Shown: positions 1-12,372, counted from the first letter of the stretch. The stretch: 64,000 nt of DNA from [Mycobacterium] manitobense (GCF_025821665.1 NZ_JACKSJ010000145.1:1-64000); one strand, 5' to 3'. Translations and numbers: made by a program. The notes: generated by a model from the sequence alone, not told the origin.

Positions 1-662
1 GGCTAGCCGCGGCGGGCGTCGACGTCGCGACCGGGGTGCTCGCCGACGTCGTCTCCGGTGGACCGCTGCGGGAGTGGCTGCACAAGCAGCGCACCGGCCG
101 CCCGCACGTGACGTGGAAGTTCGCCGCCAGCGTCGACGGCCGCAGCGCCGCGGCCGACGGCACCAGCCAGTGGATCACCGGCGAGGCCGCCCGCGCCGAC
201 GTGCACCGCAGGCGGGCCCGGGCGGATGCCATCGTGGTGGGCACCGGCACCGTGTTCGCCGACGATCCCACGCTGACCGCCCGCAGGCCCGACGGCAGTC
301 TCGCCGACCGGCAACCGCTGCGCGTCGTCGTGGGGCAGCGCGAGATCTCCTCGGAGGCGAGGGTGCTCAACGACGACTCGAGGACCATGGTGATCCGCAC
401 CCACGACCCGCACGAGGTGATACGGGCGCTGACCGACCGCACCGACGTGCTCGTCGAAGGCGGACCGACGCTGGCAGGCGCGTTCGTGCGGGCAGGCGTG
501 GTCGACCGGATCCTGGCGTACATGGCGCCGATCCTGCTCGGCGGGCCGATCACCGCGGTCGACGACGTCGGTGTGCCGACCATCGCCGCAGCCCGACGCT
601 GGCGGTTCGACGGCATGGACGCCATCGGATCGGACCTGCTGGTGAGCCTGATCCCGGCCTAG
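1..662 (+). CDS. ribG: RibG/RibD, bifunctional riboflavin deaminase-reductase (C-terminal part; 5' end outside window)
   Basis: About 219 residues of the C-terminal reductase domain are present, read from base 3; the N-terminal zinc deaminase domain lies upstream of the window. The enzyme performs the second and third steps of the riboflavin pathway after GTP ring opening: deamination, then NADPH-dependent reduction of the ribosylamino side chain. Family marks are PHVTWKFAASVDGR near residue 35, a QWIT substrate-binding segment, and LVEGGPTLAGAF in the nucleotide-binding part. The stop codon TAG sits in a CTAG tetramer that also supplies the stop of the convergent gene, so the two genes overlap by four bases. 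The assignment is firm because ribC, ribBA and ribH follow within 6 kb, in the order known from other mycobacteria. Confidence 0.95.
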   Translation, partial: LAAAGVDVATGVLADVVSGGPLREWLHKQRTGRPHVTWKFAASVDGRSAAADGTSQWITGEAARADVHRRRARADAIVVGTGTVFADDPTLTARRPDGSLADRQPLRVVVGQREISSEARVLNDDSRTMVIRTHDPHEVIRALTDRTDVLVEGGPTLAGAFVRAGVVDRILAYMAPILLGGPITAVDDVGVPTIAAARRWRFDGMDAIGSDLLVSLIPA

Positions 663-1087
663 TCGACCGCCAAGCGGGCGGGCGGAGTCAGCGCACCGAC
701 CTGATACAGCACGTCGAGTTCGTCGCGGATGCCCCAGTGCTCGCACAACCGACCGCCCCGCGATCGGAAGAAGTGCGCCGTCTTCATGGCGAACGGCCTG
801 CCGGTGGCCATCACGCCCTCCGGCGACACCGCGTTGACACCGTGCGCGGTGGCCCGGATCGCGACGGTGTCGCCGGATTCCACGACGTCGTGGACCTCGT
901 AGCGGACGCCGAGCACCTCCGTGACGAATGTGAGGATCGCGATGTACCCGTCGGGGCCCGGCGGCAGCGGCACCGGAGAGCCGTGGTCGATGAAGTCGTC
1001 GGTGACCAGGTCGTGGAGGCGGTCCAGCTGCCGGGTGTTGAGGGCGTCCATCACATCAGCGGCCAGGGCCGCGGTCGAGTTCGTCAC
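659..1087 (-). CDS. SnoaL-like / ester cyclase (NTF2-fold) protein
   Basis: A 142-residue single-domain protein with the SnoaL-type NTF2-like fold. Visible marks are an N-terminal helix, the LVTDDFIDHGSP segment, a GRPFAMKTAHFF strand and the closing EHWGIRDELDVLYQVGAL, which matches the usual 'EHWG..D..gl..QlG' ending. Members are cyclases, isomerases or ligand-binding proteins, so no reaction can be assigned. The frame stays open upstream to 1285, but residues before the GTG at 1087 look like non-coding, Arg/Pro-rich sequence, so the shorter form was chosen. No convincing Shine-Dalgarno site precedes it. It converges on ribG, sharing a CTAG stop. Confidence 0.75.
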   Translation of the reverse strand: MTNSTAALAADVMDALNTRQLDRLHDLVTDDFIDHGSPVPLPPGPDGYIAILTFVTEVLGVRYEVHDVVESGDTVAIRATAHGVNAVSPEGVMATGRPFAMKTAHFFRSRGGRLCEHWGIRDELDVLYQVGALTPPARLAVD

Positions 1088-1208
1088 GTCTTGTCGACGG
1101 GTGGGCGCTCGAAAAGGTTCACCAGCAGGCGGCCCGCTTCCACACCGACTGTGGGCTATCTCGCCCTCGACGCGCAGCCACGGCAAACAAATGAGGTGCC
1201 ACTCTCGG

Positions 1209-1214
1209 TACACT
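1209..1214 (+). promoter_or_regulatory. Candidate -10 hexamer for the 50-codon ORF
   Basis: TACACT, preceded by GG, fits the mycobacterial TANNNT -10 pattern and would place a start near 1221, about 55 nt before the small ORF at 1276. No clear -35 element is seen. Confidence 0.3.
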
Positions 1215-1275
1215 CGTACCAGAGCGCTGTCACCGACGACCCACGCGCTGGTGACCCCGAGCAAAGGACTTGAGC

Positions 1276-1428
1276 GTGACTGCACTGCAGGACTGGCTCA
1301 GTATTCCCACCGTGACCCCGCAATCTGTGAAGACCTTCGTCTTCGCGCCCCTCCGCAGCGTCCTTCCTGGCAAAAAGGAGGACCGCAGCGAGCCGACGCT
1401 GTTGCGCCCCGGCCTCGAGCGCTGCTGA
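1276..1428 (+). CDS. Small hypothetical protein (50 aa)
   Basis: A GTG-initiated frame of 50 codons beginning VTALQDWLSIPTVTP and ending at TGA. AAAGGA lies 7 nt before the GTG, a good Shine-Dalgarno match. The stop falls in TGACGTCA, where the convergent p55 stop begins two bases later; this is the same tight tail-to-tail packing seen at proven gene pairs here. The product has a hydrophobic patch (SVKTFVFAPL) and a charged C-terminal half, but no recognised domain. It could be an unannotated small protein or chance coding; a conservation test would decide. Confidence 0.45.
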   Translation: MTALQDWLSIPTVTPQSVKTFVFAPLRSVLPGKKEDRSEPTLLRPGLERC

Positions 1429-1430
1429 CG

Positions 1431-3107
1431 TCAGTCGGCCCGGTGTCGGCCCAGCTGCCGCTCCGCGCCGGCGGCGGCCCGGTCGCTGAGCACGGGCTCG
1501 TCGGCGGGTGGCGCTGACACCGGCTGATCGGCGGGTGGCGCGGACTCCGGTTCGGCCAGTTCGTCGGCGTGTTCGTGGCGGCCCGCGATCAGCAGACCCA
1601 GCAGCGCGCCGACGATGCAGACCACGGCCGTCGCGAGGAAGATGTCCTGGAACTGCATCACGTACGCCTCGAGCGTCGCCTGGGTGTAACGGGTGGCCTG
1701 GGCGAGCGCCTGCTCTCTTGGCGAGCTCACGACGGGCTGCGGCAGCTCCTCCAGGCGCTGAGCCAGGGCCTTATTGAACCGGTACAGGCCCCACGCCGAC
1801 AGCGCGGCGATGCCGACGAGCATGCCGATCATGCGCGCCACCACCACCGCGGCCGACGCGATGCCGTGCTGGGCTGCCGGCACCACCCGCAGCGTCGCCG
1901 AGGTCAGCGGGCCGATCACCAGGCCCAGTCCGATGCCGGCGATCGCGAGATCGGTGTCGAGCACCGGCAGCGACACGAATCCGAGGTCGTGGCGCGCCGC
2001 GAACAGGTCCACCGGCCACTTCGAGATCAGGAAGAACCCGCCGGCGGCGATCACCAGGCCGGCGAACGCGACCATCCGGTCACCGACCCGGCTGGCGATC
2101 CACCCGCCCAGCAGTGCGCCGACCGGGAGCGCGATGAGGAATCGAAGCAGCAGGAACGCGGCCTCGTTCTGGGACTGGCCGAGGACGCCCTGCCCGAACA
2201 GTTCGACGTTGACCAGCGTCACCATCAGCGCTGCGCCCGCCGTGAGGGACGCCCCGAGCGCGGCGAGGAACGGCCGGAACCGCACCCCCGCGGGTTCGAT
2301 CAGGCGGGTGCGGGCGAACCGCTCCCAGACGAAGAAGCCGACGGTGACCACCGCGGCGGCGATCAGCAGCGGCGCACCGTAGTCGGGGAGGATCTTCTTG
2401 CCGTCCGGCGCGGGGTTGTACAGCCCGATGACCACCAGGCCGAGCGCGACGGCGAGCAGCACGCCGCCGACCACGTCGACCCTCTGCGGCTCGTCGGTCT
2501 GTCGGCGCCCGGGCAGGCTGAAGTGGATCATCACCATCGCGATGACCGCCAGCGGCACGTTGACCCAGAACACCGCCTGCCAGTGGTGGAACGCCCAGAC
2601 CATGGCGATGCCGTACACCGGGCCCAACACAGCGCCGAGTTCCTGGGCGGCGCCCACCCCGCCGAGCACGGCAGCGCGTTGGCGGCTTGCCCACAGATCG
2701 GCGGCCAGGGCGAGGGTGACCGGCAGCAGTGCGCCGCTGGCGGCGCCCTGGATGGTTCGGCCGACGACCATCAGCACGAGGTCGGTCGACATCGCGGTGA
2801 TCACCGAGCCGATCGCGAACCCGGCGAGGCTGACCTGCAGCATCATTTTGCGGCCGAATCGGTCCGACGCGCGCCCGAGCAGCGGCATCGCGGCGATGTA
2901 ACCCAGCAGGTACCAGGTGATGATCGGCGTGACCCGCTGGATCTGATTGATCGCGATCCCGACGTCCATCATGATGTCGCGAATGATGGTGATCACGACG
3001 TAGGTGTCGAGCGCGCCAAGCAGCACCGCGAGGCTGCCCGCGCTCAGCGCGATGCCGCGGCTGCGCACCGTTGTCTTCGGCGTGGCTTCCACTGAGGGAG
3101 AAGTCAT
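1431..3107 (-). CDS. p55: MFS multidrug/lipid exporter P55 (Rv1410c-type)
   Basis: A 558-residue major facilitator with about 14 membrane segments. N-terminal [10 protein letters not shown], the MFS motif A variant [12 protein letters not shown] in the loop after TM2, and [11 protein letters not shown] in the TM5 region place it in the DHA2-like P55 group. In mycobacteria P55 works with the lipoprotein LprG, encoded directly upstream here, to move triacylglycerol and lipoarabinomannan toward the outer envelope and to support drug tolerance. The ATG overlaps the lprG stop as TGATG, so translation is probably coupled; a GTG one codon earlier (3110) is an alternative. The C-terminal cytoplasmic tail carries two consecutive nine-residue repeats, SAPPADQPV and SAPPADEPV. 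Confidence 0.92.
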   Translation of the reverse strand: MTSPSVEATPKTTVRSRGIALSAGSLAVLLGALDTYVVITIIRDIMMDVGIAINQIQRVTPIITWYLLGYIAAMPLLGRASDRFGRKMMLQVSLAGFAIGSVITAMSTDLVLMVVGRTIQGAASGALLPVTLALAADLWASRQRAAVLGGVGAAQELGAVLGPVYGIAMVWAFHHWQAVFWVNVPLAVIAMVMIHFSLPGRRQTDEPQRVDVVGGVLLAVALGLVVIGLYNPAPDGKKILPDYGAPLLIAAAVVTVGFFVWERFARTRLIEPAGVRFRPFLAALGASLTAGAALMVTLVNVELFGQGVLGQSQNEAAFLLLRFLIALPVGALLGGWIASRVGDRMVAFAGLVIAAGGFFLISKWPVDLFAARHDLGFVSLPVLDTDLAIAGIGLGLVIGPLTSATLRVVPAAQHGIASAAVVVARMIGMLVGIAALSAWGLYRFNKALAQRLEELPQPVVSSPREQALAQATRYTQATLEAYVMQFQDIFLATAVVCIVGALLGLLIAGRHEHADELAEPESAPPADQPVSAPPADEPVLSDRAAAGAERQLGRHRAD

Positions 3108-3820
3108 CACACCGCGGGCTTGGTGACGGTGACCGGCTTACCCCAGTCGGTGAACGTCATGGTGATGCTCACGCCGTCCTTGGGTTGCAGCTGTGCCTGC
3201 ACCAGTTCTTTCTTGTCGTTCTCGGCGATCCACGCCGTGGCGGGCACGGGGCCGGTGGCGCCGAGCTGCGGGGCGATCGAGTTGACGGCCTCCGCGCTGA
3301 CCGTGCCGGTCACCCGCACGGTGTCGGCGCCCGCGATGTTCTCGCGACCATCGGCCTTGGCGTCGGTGAAGTTGGCCAGCAGGTTGGCCAGTCCGCGGTT
3401 CGGGTCGAGGATCGCCGAGACGTCGAAGATGTCGGCGGCCGGACCGAAGTCCTGCAGACCGCTGCCCGGCGTGAGCGCGGCGTACAGGGTGCCGTCGACG
3501 ACGGAGAACTGCACACCTTCGAGCCGCTGACCCATGAGAGCGAGGTTGGTGGTGCCCTGCGCGGCGACCGCGGGCGTGTTGGTCAGGTCGCCTTCCAGGG
3601 TCTCGATCGGCAGCTCCGGGATCTCACCTGTCGTCGAGAGCTTCAGGTGCGCACTCTGCAGCTCCCGGGTGGTCTTCGCGGAGTCCTGCAGCAAGGTGGC
3701 CGCGTCGGGCAGCGGCTCGCTCGACTGCTCCGGCGACGACGAACAGCCGGTCACCACCAACGCGGTGGCGAAAAGGATTGCGATGAAGGCATGCAGGGAA
3801 TGGCGTGGGCGCAGACGCAT
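3107..3820 (-). CDS. lprG: LprG lipoprotein, glycolipid/triacylglycerol carrier
   Basis: A 237-residue lipoprotein precursor: basic N-terminus, hydrophobic segment and a lipobox ending VVTGC with the acylated cysteine at residue 26. The mature part shows the LprG family pattern, including [29 protein letters not shown] and a closing [10 protein letters not shown]. LprG binds acylated lipids and lipoglycans in a hydrophobic pocket and hands them on with P55, whose gene overlaps its stop. The ATG at 3820 was chosen over 3829 because TACGAT ends exactly 7 nt before it, as expected of a leaderless transcript, and because the N-terminus then matches known LprG proteins. It is divergent from ribC. 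Confidence 0.93.
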   Translation of the reverse strand: MRLRPRHSLHAFIAILFATALVVTGCSSSPEQSSEPLPDAATLLQDSAKTTRELQSAHLKLSTTGEIPELPIETLEGDLTNTPAVAAQGTTNLALMGQRLEGVQFSVVDGTLYAALTPGSGLQDFGPAADIFDVSAILDPNRGLANLLANFTDAKADGRENIAGADTVRVTGTVSAEAVNSIAPQLGATGPVPATAWIAENDKKELVQAQLQPKDGVSITMTFTDWGKPVTVTKPAV

Positions 3821-3827
3821 GACTTGC

Positions 3828-3833
3828 ATCGTA
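3828..3833 (-). promoter_or_regulatory. -10 element of leaderless lprG-p55 promoter
   Basis: TACGAT on the minus strand, 7 nt before the lprG ATG. The spacing places the transcription start at or next to the A of the ATG. Confidence 0.6.
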
Positions 3834-3894
3834 GAGGTTCGCTTCGCGCCGACGAGTTCGCCGCCCGCACCGGCGATCCGCCGGCACGCCGGAA

Positions 3895-3900
3895 TAGGCT
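3895..3900 (+). promoter_or_regulatory. -10 element of leaderless ribC promoter
   Basis: TAGGCT, 7 nt before the ribC GTG, divergent from the lprG promoter in an 87-bp gap. There is no room for an FMN riboswitch aptamer between this element and the gene. Confidence 0.6.
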
Positions 3901-3907
3901 GGTCGTC

Positions 3908-4507
3908 GTGTTCACAGGAATCGTCGAAGAGGTGGGCGAGGTCGTCGACAAACAGGACCTCGGTGACGCCGCCCGGCTGGTCATCCGCGGTCCGGTCGTC
4001 ACGTCGGACGCCGGTCACGGCGACTCGATCGCCGTCAACGGCGTCTGCCTGACGGTGGTCGACGTGCTGGCCGACGGATCGTTCTCGACCGACGTGATGG
4101 GCGAGACCCTCAACCGGTCGAGCCTGCGCGACATCGCCGAAGGCAGCCGGGTCAACCTGGAGCGTGCTGCGGCGGTCAACAGCCGGCTCGGCGGGCACAT
4201 CGTGCAGGGCCACGTCGACGGCACCGGCCATGTGATTGCGCGCACACCGTTCGAGCACTGGGAGGTGATGCGGATCGACCTGCCCGCGTCGCTGTCCCGC
4301 TACGTCGTCGAGAAGGGGTCCATCACCGTCAACGGTGTGTCGCTGACCGTGTCGGGCCTGGGAGACGACTGGTTCGAGGTCTCGTTGATCCCCACCACCC
4401 GGGAATTGACGACGCTGGGCTCCGCGGCCATCGGTGACCCGGTCAACCTCGAGGTCGACATCATCGCCAAGTACGTCGAGCGACTGATGGGTCCCACGGC
4501 GGGCTAG
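3908..4507 (+). CDS. ribC: Riboflavin synthase alpha subunit (RibC/RibE)
   Basis: A 199-residue protein with the two tandem lumazine-binding barrels of riboflavin synthase. Barrel 1 begins at the N-terminal FTGIVEEVGEV; the second starts near residue 98 with GHIVQGHVDGTG preceding it. The repeated segments NGVCLTVVD and NGVSLTVSGL mark equivalent strands. It dismutates two lumazine molecules into riboflavin and the pyrimidine substrate that RibH reuses. The GTG start at 3908 gives the normal family length. It precedes ribBA and ribH on the same strand, about 100 bp upstream of ribBA. Confidence 0.95.
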   Translation: MFTGIVEEVGEVVDKQDLGDAARLVIRGPVVTSDAGHGDSIAVNGVCLTVVDVLADGSFSTDVMGETLNRSSLRDIAEGSRVNLERAAAVNSRLGGHIVQGHVDGTGHVIARTPFEHWEVMRIDLPASLSRYVVEKGSITVNGVSLTVSGLGDDWFEVSLIPTTRELTTLGSAAIGDPVNLEVDIIAKYVERLMGPTAG

Positions 4508-4536
4508 CTGGCAATAATCGCCGTCTGCGAGTGGTT

Positions 4537-4542
4537 CATACT
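4537..4542 (+). promoter_or_regulatory. Candidate -10 hexamer upstream of the ribBA leader ORF
   Basis: CATACT, one mismatch from TATACT, lies 6 nt before a GTG that opens a 20-codon frame running into ribBA. No riboswitch-like fold was recognised in the 100-bp ribC-ribBA gap. Confidence 0.4.
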
Positions 4543-4548
4543 GATGGT

Positions 4549-4607
4549 GTGGACCCGGTCACCGAATCGACCGACCGAGGTCTCGGATCCGGTGAAGGTG
4601 GCAGCAG

Positions 4608-4611
<4 letters not shown>
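4549..4611 (+). CDS. Possible 20-codon leaderless upstream ORF coupled to ribBA
   Basis: GTG at 4549 opens a 20-residue frame ([20 protein letters not shown]) whose TGA overlaps the ribBA ATG as ATGA. CATACT sits 6 nt before the GTG, the spacing typical of leaderless starts in mycobacteria. The ribBA Shine-Dalgarno sequence GAAGGTGG is inside the frame. It may set ribBA translation by coupling. The peptide resembles no known leader and is not cysteine-rich. Short length makes chance possible. Confidence 0.35.
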
Positions 4612-6865
<2,254 letters not shown>

Positions 6866-6879
<14 letters not shown>

Positions 6880-7336
6880 GCGCCATCGCGAACTCGGGAC
6901 GCGTCCCCTCCGCAGTCACCGACTTCACAGTGAATCCCAGGCTCTCGTAGACGCTGCGGGCCACCGAGTTGTCGGCGGCCACCCGCAGCGTCACCGTCCG
7001 GGCGCCCTGCCTGCTCGCCCAGTCCACGGCGGCCTCGACCAGCGGCCGGGCCAGACCGTGTCCGCGTGCCTCGGGATCGAGCCATAAGGAGTACAGGTAC
7101 ACGGTGTCGATGCTCTCCTTCTGCGCGCCGATCAGCCCGACCGGACGGTCGTCGACGAATGCGGCGAACTGTGCGTGGTCACGCAGCCGGCGCCGCCACT
7201 GCGCCGCGGTGAACGCGGACTCGTTGACGAACTGCGGGTCGTCGGAACCCAGTGAGTCGGTGAGCGCCCGCAACCGGATGACGGCGAACGTGCGCCAATC
7301 GGATTCGGCGAGGCGGGTGACCCTGGCGGTCGTCAC
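6866..7336 (-). CDS. GNAT-family N-acetyltransferase
   Basis: 156 residues spanning a complete GNAT fold. The acetyl-CoA pyrophosphate loop is seen as LWLDPEARGHGLARPLVEAA (Q/R-x-x-G-x-G/A pattern, ARGHGLA), followed by the usual NSVARSVYESLGF segment of the C-terminal helix and strand. The substrate is unknown. The GTG at 7336 has a GAGGTG Shine-Dalgarno 7-8 nt upstream. It converges on the PH-domain gene with a 14-bp overlap and stands alone. Confidence 0.88.
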
Positions 7337-7397
7337 CGGAGCACACCTCGAGTCGGCCCCCTACCCTCCGGGCGGGCGGTACCCCCGGCGCTCCTGC

Positions 7398-9362
7398 TCA
7401 CCGCGCGTCGCCCATCACCAGCCCTTCGCGACGCGGATCGGCGCCGCCGGTCAGGCCGGACTGGTCCCGCACGATCGCGGACAACCCACTCGACTGGTCG
7501 GCCAGGTCGACGTCGTGGCCGAGTTTGCGCAGACCCTGCACGAGCGGGTCGTCGTCGCCGTCGTTGGCGGTGTTGATGTTTGGATGTTCGCCGCCCACAT
7601 TGGTTTTCGGCGTGTTCGCGGCCCCGAAGTCGACCATTCCGACCGCCTGCTGCGGATCGAGCCCCCAGTCGGTCATGCCGACGACGGTCTTCACGACGAA
7701 CTGGATGATCACCGAGCCGCCGGGGGAGCCGAGCACGGCGTACAACGGCCCCCGTGCCCCCGGCGCGCCACCGCCCTCGCCGAACACCAGTGTCGGCGCC
7801 ATCGTGCTGCGCGGCCGCTTGCCGGGCTGGATCCGGTTGGCGACCGGCGCACCGTCCGGTCCGGCGGGCTCCGCCGAGAAGTCGGTGAGCTGGTTGTTGA
7901 GGATGAAGCCGTCGACCATGTGGAACGAGCCGAACGCCGACTCCACGGTGGTGGTCAGCGATGCGGCGTTGCCGAAGGAGTCGACCACGCTGATCTGGCT
8001 GGTGCCGTGTTCCGGTGTCGGCGGCACCGGCGAGGTCGGTGGGCCGAACGCGCCCGGCTTGGCGGTGCCCATCGTCCGCTGCTCGGAGATCAGCGCCGCA
8101 CGCCCGGCGAGGTAGTCGCTGTTGAGCAGGGTGTCCGGGGTGCCGCCCGGCAGCGGGACGAATTCGGTGTCGGCGACGTACTTGTCGCGATCGGCGTAGG
8201 CCAGCCGTTCGGCCTCGGAGATGAGGTGGACACCCATCACCGACGGCCGGCCGCCGTTGAGGTCGAGGTCGGTGGGCTTGTGGTCGCCCATCGAGAAGCG
8301 CTCCAGCATGCCGAGGGTGGCCAGCACCGCGATGCCACCCGAGGACGGCGGCGGCATCCCGCACACCTCCCGGCCGCGGTACGACTTGCACAGCGGCTCA
8401 CGCATCTTCACCGTGTAGCCGGCCAGGTCCTGCACCGTCATCAGGCTGGGGGTGCGGCCGCCCGCGGTGTCCGCGGCGGATTCCACGATCGCCTGGGCGA
8501 TCGGCCCGGTGTAGAACGCCTGCGCCCCGTTGGTCGCCAGCGCGCCGAGGGTCTTGGCGTATGCCGGGTTCGTCAGCCGGGTGCCCGCGGTCTTGGGGCT
8601 GCCGTCGGCGTTGAGGAAGTAGGCGGCGGCCTCGGGGTCGACCCGCAACTCCTTGGCGACGTCCGCGATGGCCGCGGCCAGCCGGGGACTGATGTCGAAA
8701 CCGCGGTCGGCCAGCCCCACCGCGGGCTGGAACAGGTCGCGCCAGGTGGACTTGCCGTGCTCCCGGTGGGCGTCCTCGAGCATCCGCACGATGCCGGGCA
8801 CACCGATGGAACGACCCGACGCCCTCGCGTCCGGCTTCGGCTCGGTGCGGTCGGTGTCGGAGATCCAGCGCAGGTAGTTCTCGGTCGCGGCGGCCGGGGC
8901 CACCTCACGTCCGTCGTAGGCCTGCACCTTGCCCGACGCGGCGTCGAAGTACAGCAGGAAGCCGCCGCCGCCGATGCCGGATGCCTGAGGTTCGACCAGG
9001 CCCAGCACCGCCTGCGCGGTGACCAGCGCGTCGGCGGCGGTGCCACCGTCGCGCAGCACCCGGCATGCCTCTTGGGTGGCCAGCGGATTCGCCGTTGCGA
9101 CCGCATAGCGCGCCGTGTTCACGGCCGTCATGTCCTTGCGGTAGCCCGTCGCCACCTCGGGATTGGTGCCGAGATTCCGCGAGGTGGGAGCGTCGGGTGC
9201 GGCGGTCGGCGTCTTGGGCGCCGGTGTGCCGTTGGACACGATCTCGCACGGGCTCGCCGCGGGGGTGGGCGGGGACTCCTCGTCGCCGCCGCAGCCGGCG
9301 ACCACCAGTCCGACAGCCGCCAACAGGGCCGCGAGCTTCTGCGGGCATACCGGGATGCGCAC
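7398..9362 (-). CDS. ggtB: Lipoprotein gamma-glutamyltransferase (GgtB-type)
   Basis: 654 residues. The N-terminal signal ends in a lipobox, LVVAGC, with Cys24 the predicted lipidated residue, so the enzyme is anchored outside the membrane. The rest is a full gamma-glutamyltranspeptidase: [13 protein letters not shown] near 128, a [11 protein letters not shown] motif in the large subunit, and [15 protein letters not shown] around residue 448, where Thr is the autocleavage nucleophile that starts the small subunit. It hydrolyses or transfers gamma-glutamyl groups from glutathione-like compounds. The GTG at 9362 has TAACGT 6 nt upstream, which points to a leaderless mRNA. Confidence 0.93.
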   Translation of the reverse strand: MRIPVCPQKLAALLAAVGLVVAGCGGDEESPPTPAASPCEIVSNGTPAPKTPTAAPDAPTSRNLGTNPEVATGYRKDMTAVNTARYAVATANPLATQEACRVLRDGGTAADALVTAQAVLGLVEPQASGIGGGGFLLYFDAASGKVQAYDGREVAPAAATENYLRWISDTDRTEPKPDARASGRSIGVPGIVRMLEDAHREHGKSTWRDLFQPAVGLADRGFDISPRLAAAIADVAKELRVDPEAAAYFLNADGSPKTAGTRLTNPAYAKTLGALATNGAQAFYTGPIAQAIVESAADTAGGRTPSLMTVQDLAGYTVKMREPLCKSYRGREVCGMPPPSSGGIAVLATLGMLERFSMGDHKPTDLDLNGGRPSVMGVHLISEAERLAYADRDKYVADTEFVPLPGGTPDTLLNSDYLAGRAALISEQRTMGTAKPGAFGPPTSPVPPTPEHGTSQISVVDSFGNAASLTTTVESAFGSFHMVDGFILNNQLTDFSAEPAGPDGAPVANRIQPGKRPRSTMAPTLVFGEGGGAPGARGPLYAVLGSPGGSVIIQFVVKTVVGMTDWGLDPQQAVGMVDFGAANTPKTNVGGEHPNINTANDGDDDPLVQGLRKLGHDVDLADQSSGLSAIVRDQSGLTGGADPRREGLVMGDAR

Positions 9363-9368
9363 GCCTCG

Positions 9369-9374
9369 ACGTTA
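9369..9374 (-). promoter_or_regulatory. -10 element of leaderless ggtB promoter
   Basis: TAACGT on the minus strand, 6 nt before the ggtB GTG and divergent from the uvrC promoter only 26 bp away. Confidence 0.55.
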
Positions 9375-9399
9375 GCGGAGTCACAGGTGCTTGCGGCAG

Positions 9400-9405
9400 T
9401 AACCT
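9400..9405 (+). promoter_or_regulatory. -10 element of leaderless uvrC promoter
   Basis: TAACCT, 7 nt before the uvrC GTG at 9413. There is no Shine-Dalgarno sequence before the GTG, which supports initiation on a leaderless message. Confidence 0.55.
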
Positions 9406-9412
9406 GGAAACC

Positions 9413-11446
9413 GTGCCCGATCCAGCGACGTACCGACCCGCGCCCGGGTCGATACCCGTCGAACCGGGTGTCTACCGCTTCCGCGACCCGCACGGCCGGG
9501 TGATCTATGTCGGCAAGGCCAAGAGCCTGCGCAGCAGGCTGAACTCCTACTTCGCCGACATCGCCGGCCTGGCGCCGCGCACCAGGCAGATGGTGACGAC
9601 CGCGGCCAAGGTCGAGTGGACGGTGGTCACCACCGAGGTCGAGGCGCTGCAGCTGGAGTACCTCTGGATCAAGGAGTTCGATCCGCGGTTCAACATCCGC
9701 TACCGCGACGACAAGTCCTACCCGGTGCTGGCGGTCACGCTGAACGAGGAGTACCCGCGGCTTATGGTCTACCGGGGCCCGCGGCGCAAGGGGGTGCGGT
9801 ACTTCGGTCCGTACTCGCACGCCTGGGCGATCCGGGAGACCCTCGACCTGCTCACCCGGGTGTTCCCGTCGCGCACCTGCTCGGCCGGAGTGTTCAAGCG
9901 GCACAAGCAGATCGACCGGCCCTGCCTGCTCGGCTACATCGACAAGTGCTCGGCGCCGTGCGTCGGCCGGGTCAGCGCCGACGAACACCGCCGGATCGTG
10001 CTGGACTTCTGCGACTTCCTGGCGGGCAAGACCGACCGGCTGGCCCGTGACATGGAACAGCAGATGGCCGAGGCCGCCGGGCAGTTGGACTTCGAACGCG
10101 CGGCGCGGTTACGGGACAACATCGGCGCGCTGAAGCGGGCGCTCGAGAAGCAGACCGTCGTGTTCGGTGACGGCACCGACGCCGACCTGGTGGCCTTCGC
10201 CGACGACGAGCTCGAGGCGGCGGTACAGGTCTTCCACGTCCGCGGCGGGCGGGTGCGCGGCCAGCGCGGCTGGATCGTCGAGAAGTCCGGCGACCCCGGC
10301 GAATCCGGCGAGGAGCGGTTGGTCGAACAGTTCCTCACCCAGTTCTACGGCGACCAGGCGGAGCTGGGCGTGGCCGGCGACGGCGGCAAGGACGAGGCGA
10401 CCAACCCGGTGCCCCGTCAGGTGCTGGTGCCGTGCCTGCCGGACAACGCCGACGAACTGGCGGAATGGCTGTCGGGGCTGCGCGGGTCGCGGGTGTCGCT
10501 GCGGGTGCCCCAGCGTGGTGACAAGCGGGCGCTGGCCGAGACCGTGAGACGCAACGCGATGGACGCGCTGGCACAGCACAAGTTGAAACGAGCCGGCGAC
10601 TTCACGGCGAGAAGCGCTGCGCTGCAGAGCATCCAGGACACCCTCGGGCTCGCCGACGCACCGCTGCGCATCGAGTGCGTCGACATCAGCCACGTCCAGG
10701 GCACCGACGTGGTGGCCTCGCTGGTGGTGTTCGAGGACGGGCTGCCGCGCAAGTCCGACTACCGCCACTACGCGATCCGGGAGGCCGCCGGGGAGGGCCG
10801 CTCCGACGACGTGGCCTCCATCGCCGAGGTCACCCGGCGGCGCTTCTACCGCCATCTGCACGACACCCGGCCCCCGACGGAGACCCCGGACGCGCCGGAC
10901 GTGACGGAGGCGACCGACGCCGCGGGCACGGCCAGGCCGCGGCGCTTCGCCTACCCGCCGAACCTGTTCGTCGTCGACGGCGGCGCGCCTCAGGTCAACG
11001 CCGCACAGGCGGTGCTCGACGAACTCGGGGTCACCGACGTCGCCGTCGTCGGGCTGGCCAAGCGGCTGGAGGAGGTGTGGGTGCCCGCGGAACCCGACCC
11101 GGTGATCTTCCCGCGCAACAGCGAGGGGCTGTATCTGCTGCAGCGCGTCCGCGACGAGGCGCACCGGTTCGCCATCGCCTATCACCGCAGCAAGCGGTCC
11201 AAGCGGATGACGGCGTCGGCGCTCGACTCGGTGCGTGGGCTGGGCGAACACCGGCGCAAGGCGCTCGTGACCCACTTCGGTTCGGTGGCCAAGCTGAAGG
11301 AGGCCACCGTCGAGGAGATCACCGCGGTGCCGGGGATCGGCGCGGCGACGGCGAAGGCGGTGCTGGAGGCGCTCGGCGGCGCGGCGGCCGATTCCGCTGT
11401 GCCCACAGCCGTTGTCGAGGATGATCAGGCCAGGGCATCGGGATGA
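9413..11446 (+). CDS. uvrC: UvrC, excinuclease ABC subunit C
   Basis: 677 residues with the whole UvrC architecture. A GIY-YIG nuclease (from [20 protein letters not shown] near residue 19) makes the 3' incision. A zinc-type cysteine cluster lies near RTCSAG and [10 protein letters not shown]. The UVR domain ([14 protein letters not shown] near 224) contacts UvrB. An RNase H-like domain ([13 protein letters not shown] near 419) makes the 5' incision. A C-terminal helix-hairpin-helix pair ([24 protein letters not shown]) binds DNA. It dual-incises around bulky lesions in nucleotide excision repair. The start at 9413 matches the family N-terminus and the leaderless promoter. The stop overlaps the rapZ ATG. 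Confidence 0.97.
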   Translation: MPDPATYRPAPGSIPVEPGVYRFRDPHGRVIYVGKAKSLRSRLNSYFADIAGLAPRTRQMVTTAAKVEWTVVTTEVEALQLEYLWIKEFDPRFNIRYRDDKSYPVLAVTLNEEYPRLMVYRGPRRKGVRYFGPYSHAWAIRETLDLLTRVFPSRTCSAGVFKRHKQIDRPCLLGYIDKCSAPCVGRVSADEHRRIVLDFCDFLAGKTDRLARDMEQQMAEAAGQLDFERAARLRDNIGALKRALEKQTVVFGDGTDADLVAFADDELEAAVQVFHVRGGRVRGQRGWIVEKSGDPGESGEERLVEQFLTQFYGDQAELGVAGDGGKDEATNPVPRQVLVPCLPDNADELAEWLSGLRGSRVSLRVPQRGDKRALAETVRRNAMDALAQHKLKRAGDFTARSAALQSIQDTLGLADAPLRIECVDISHVQGTDVVASLVVFEDGLPRKSDYRHYAIREAAGEGRSDDVASIAEVTRRRFYRHLHDTRPPTETPDAPDVTEATDAAGTARPRRFAYPPNLFVVDGGAPQVNAAQAVLDELGVTDVAVVGLAKRLEEVWVPAEPDPVIFPRNSEGLYLLQRVRDEAHRFAIAYHRSKRSKRMTASALDSVRGLGEHRRKALVTHFGSVAKLKEATVEEITAVPGIGAATAKAVLEALGGAAADSAVPTAVVEDDQARASG

Positions 11447-12372
11447 CAGAGTCAGGAATGAGCGGACAACTGCAGGACGACGGGGTGGTTCACGAGTCGG
11501 GCGGGGAATCGGGCATCGACGTCGTGCTGGTGACCGGGCTGTCCGGGGCGGGTCGCGGAACGGCGGCCAAGGTGCTCGAGGACCTCGGCTGGTACGTCGC
11601 CGACAACCTGCCGCCGGAGCTGATCGCCCGGATGGTCGAGCTGGGGCTGGCCGCCGGTTCCCGCATCACGCAGCTGGCCGTGGTGATGGACGTCCGGTCG
11701 CGTGGTTTCACCGGCGACCTTGACTGGGTGCGCAGCGATCTGGCGACCCGCAACATCAGACCGCGGGTGCTGTTCCTCGAGGCGTCCGACGACATCCTGG
11801 TGCGGCGCTACGAACAGAACCGCCGCAGCCATCCGCTGCAGGGCAACCAGACGCTGGCCGAGGGCATCGCCGCCGAACGGGCGCTGCTGGCCGCGGTGCG
11901 CGCGACGGCCGACCTGGTGATCGACACCTCGAAGCTGTCGGTGCCCGCGCTGCGCGAGAGCATCGAGCGGGCGTTCGGTGGCGAGACCGTCGCCCACACG
12001 AGCGTCACGGTCGAGTCGTTCGGGTACAAATACGGCCTGCCGATGGATGCCGACACGGTGATGGACGTGCGGTTCCTGCCGAATCCGCACTGGGTCGACG
12101 ACCTGCGTCCGCACACCGGCCAGCACGAGGCGGTGCGCGACTACGTGCTCGGGCAGCCGGGCGCCGCCGAGTTCCTCGACACCTACCATCGGTTGCTGGA
12201 CGTCGTGATCGAGGGCTACCGCCGGGAGGGAAAGCGCTACATGACGGTCGCCATCGGATGTACGGGCGGCAAGCATCGCAGCGTCGCGATGGCCGAGGCG
12301 CTGGCCGGGCGGCTGCAAGGCGGTGACGGGCTGACGGTGCGGGTGCTGCACCGGGATCTGGGGCGCGAATGA
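11443..12372 (+). CDS. rapZ: RapZ-like RNase adapter / nucleotide-binding protein (Rv1421-type)
   Basis: 309 residues of the RapZ/YvcJ family. The P-loop is [12 protein letters not shown], in which the usual Lys-Ser/Thr of Walker A is Arg-Gly; this is the usual actinobacterial form as far as I recall. The C-terminal domain has FKYGLP-like [22 protein letters not shown] and [15 protein letters not shown]. In E. coli RapZ directs RNase E to a small RNA controlling amino-sugar synthesis; in actinobacteria its partner is unclear. ATG overlaps the uvrC stop and the TGA overlaps the next ATG, so uvrC-rapZ-cuvA-whiA read as one operon. Confidence 0.92.
   Translation: MTESGMSGQLQDDGVVHESGGESGIDVVLVTGLSGAGRGTAAKVLEDLGWYVADNLPPELIARMVELGLAAGSRITQLAVVMDVRSRGFTGDLDWVRSDLATRNIRPRVLFLEASDDILVRRYEQNRRSHPLQGNQTLAEGIAAERALLAAVRATADLVIDTSKLSVPALRESIERAFGGETVAHTSVTVESFGYKYGLPMDADTVMDVRFLPNPHWVDDLRPHTGQHEAVRDYVLGQPGAAEFLDTYHRLLDVVIEGYRREGKRYMTVAIGCTGGKHRSVAMAEALAGRLQGGDGLTVRVLHRDLGRE

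Noticed and set aside
3700..4607. FMN riboswitch before the riboflavin genes
   Set aside because: The gaps before ribC (87 bp) and ribBA (100 bp) are too short and lack the conserved FMN aptamer segments.
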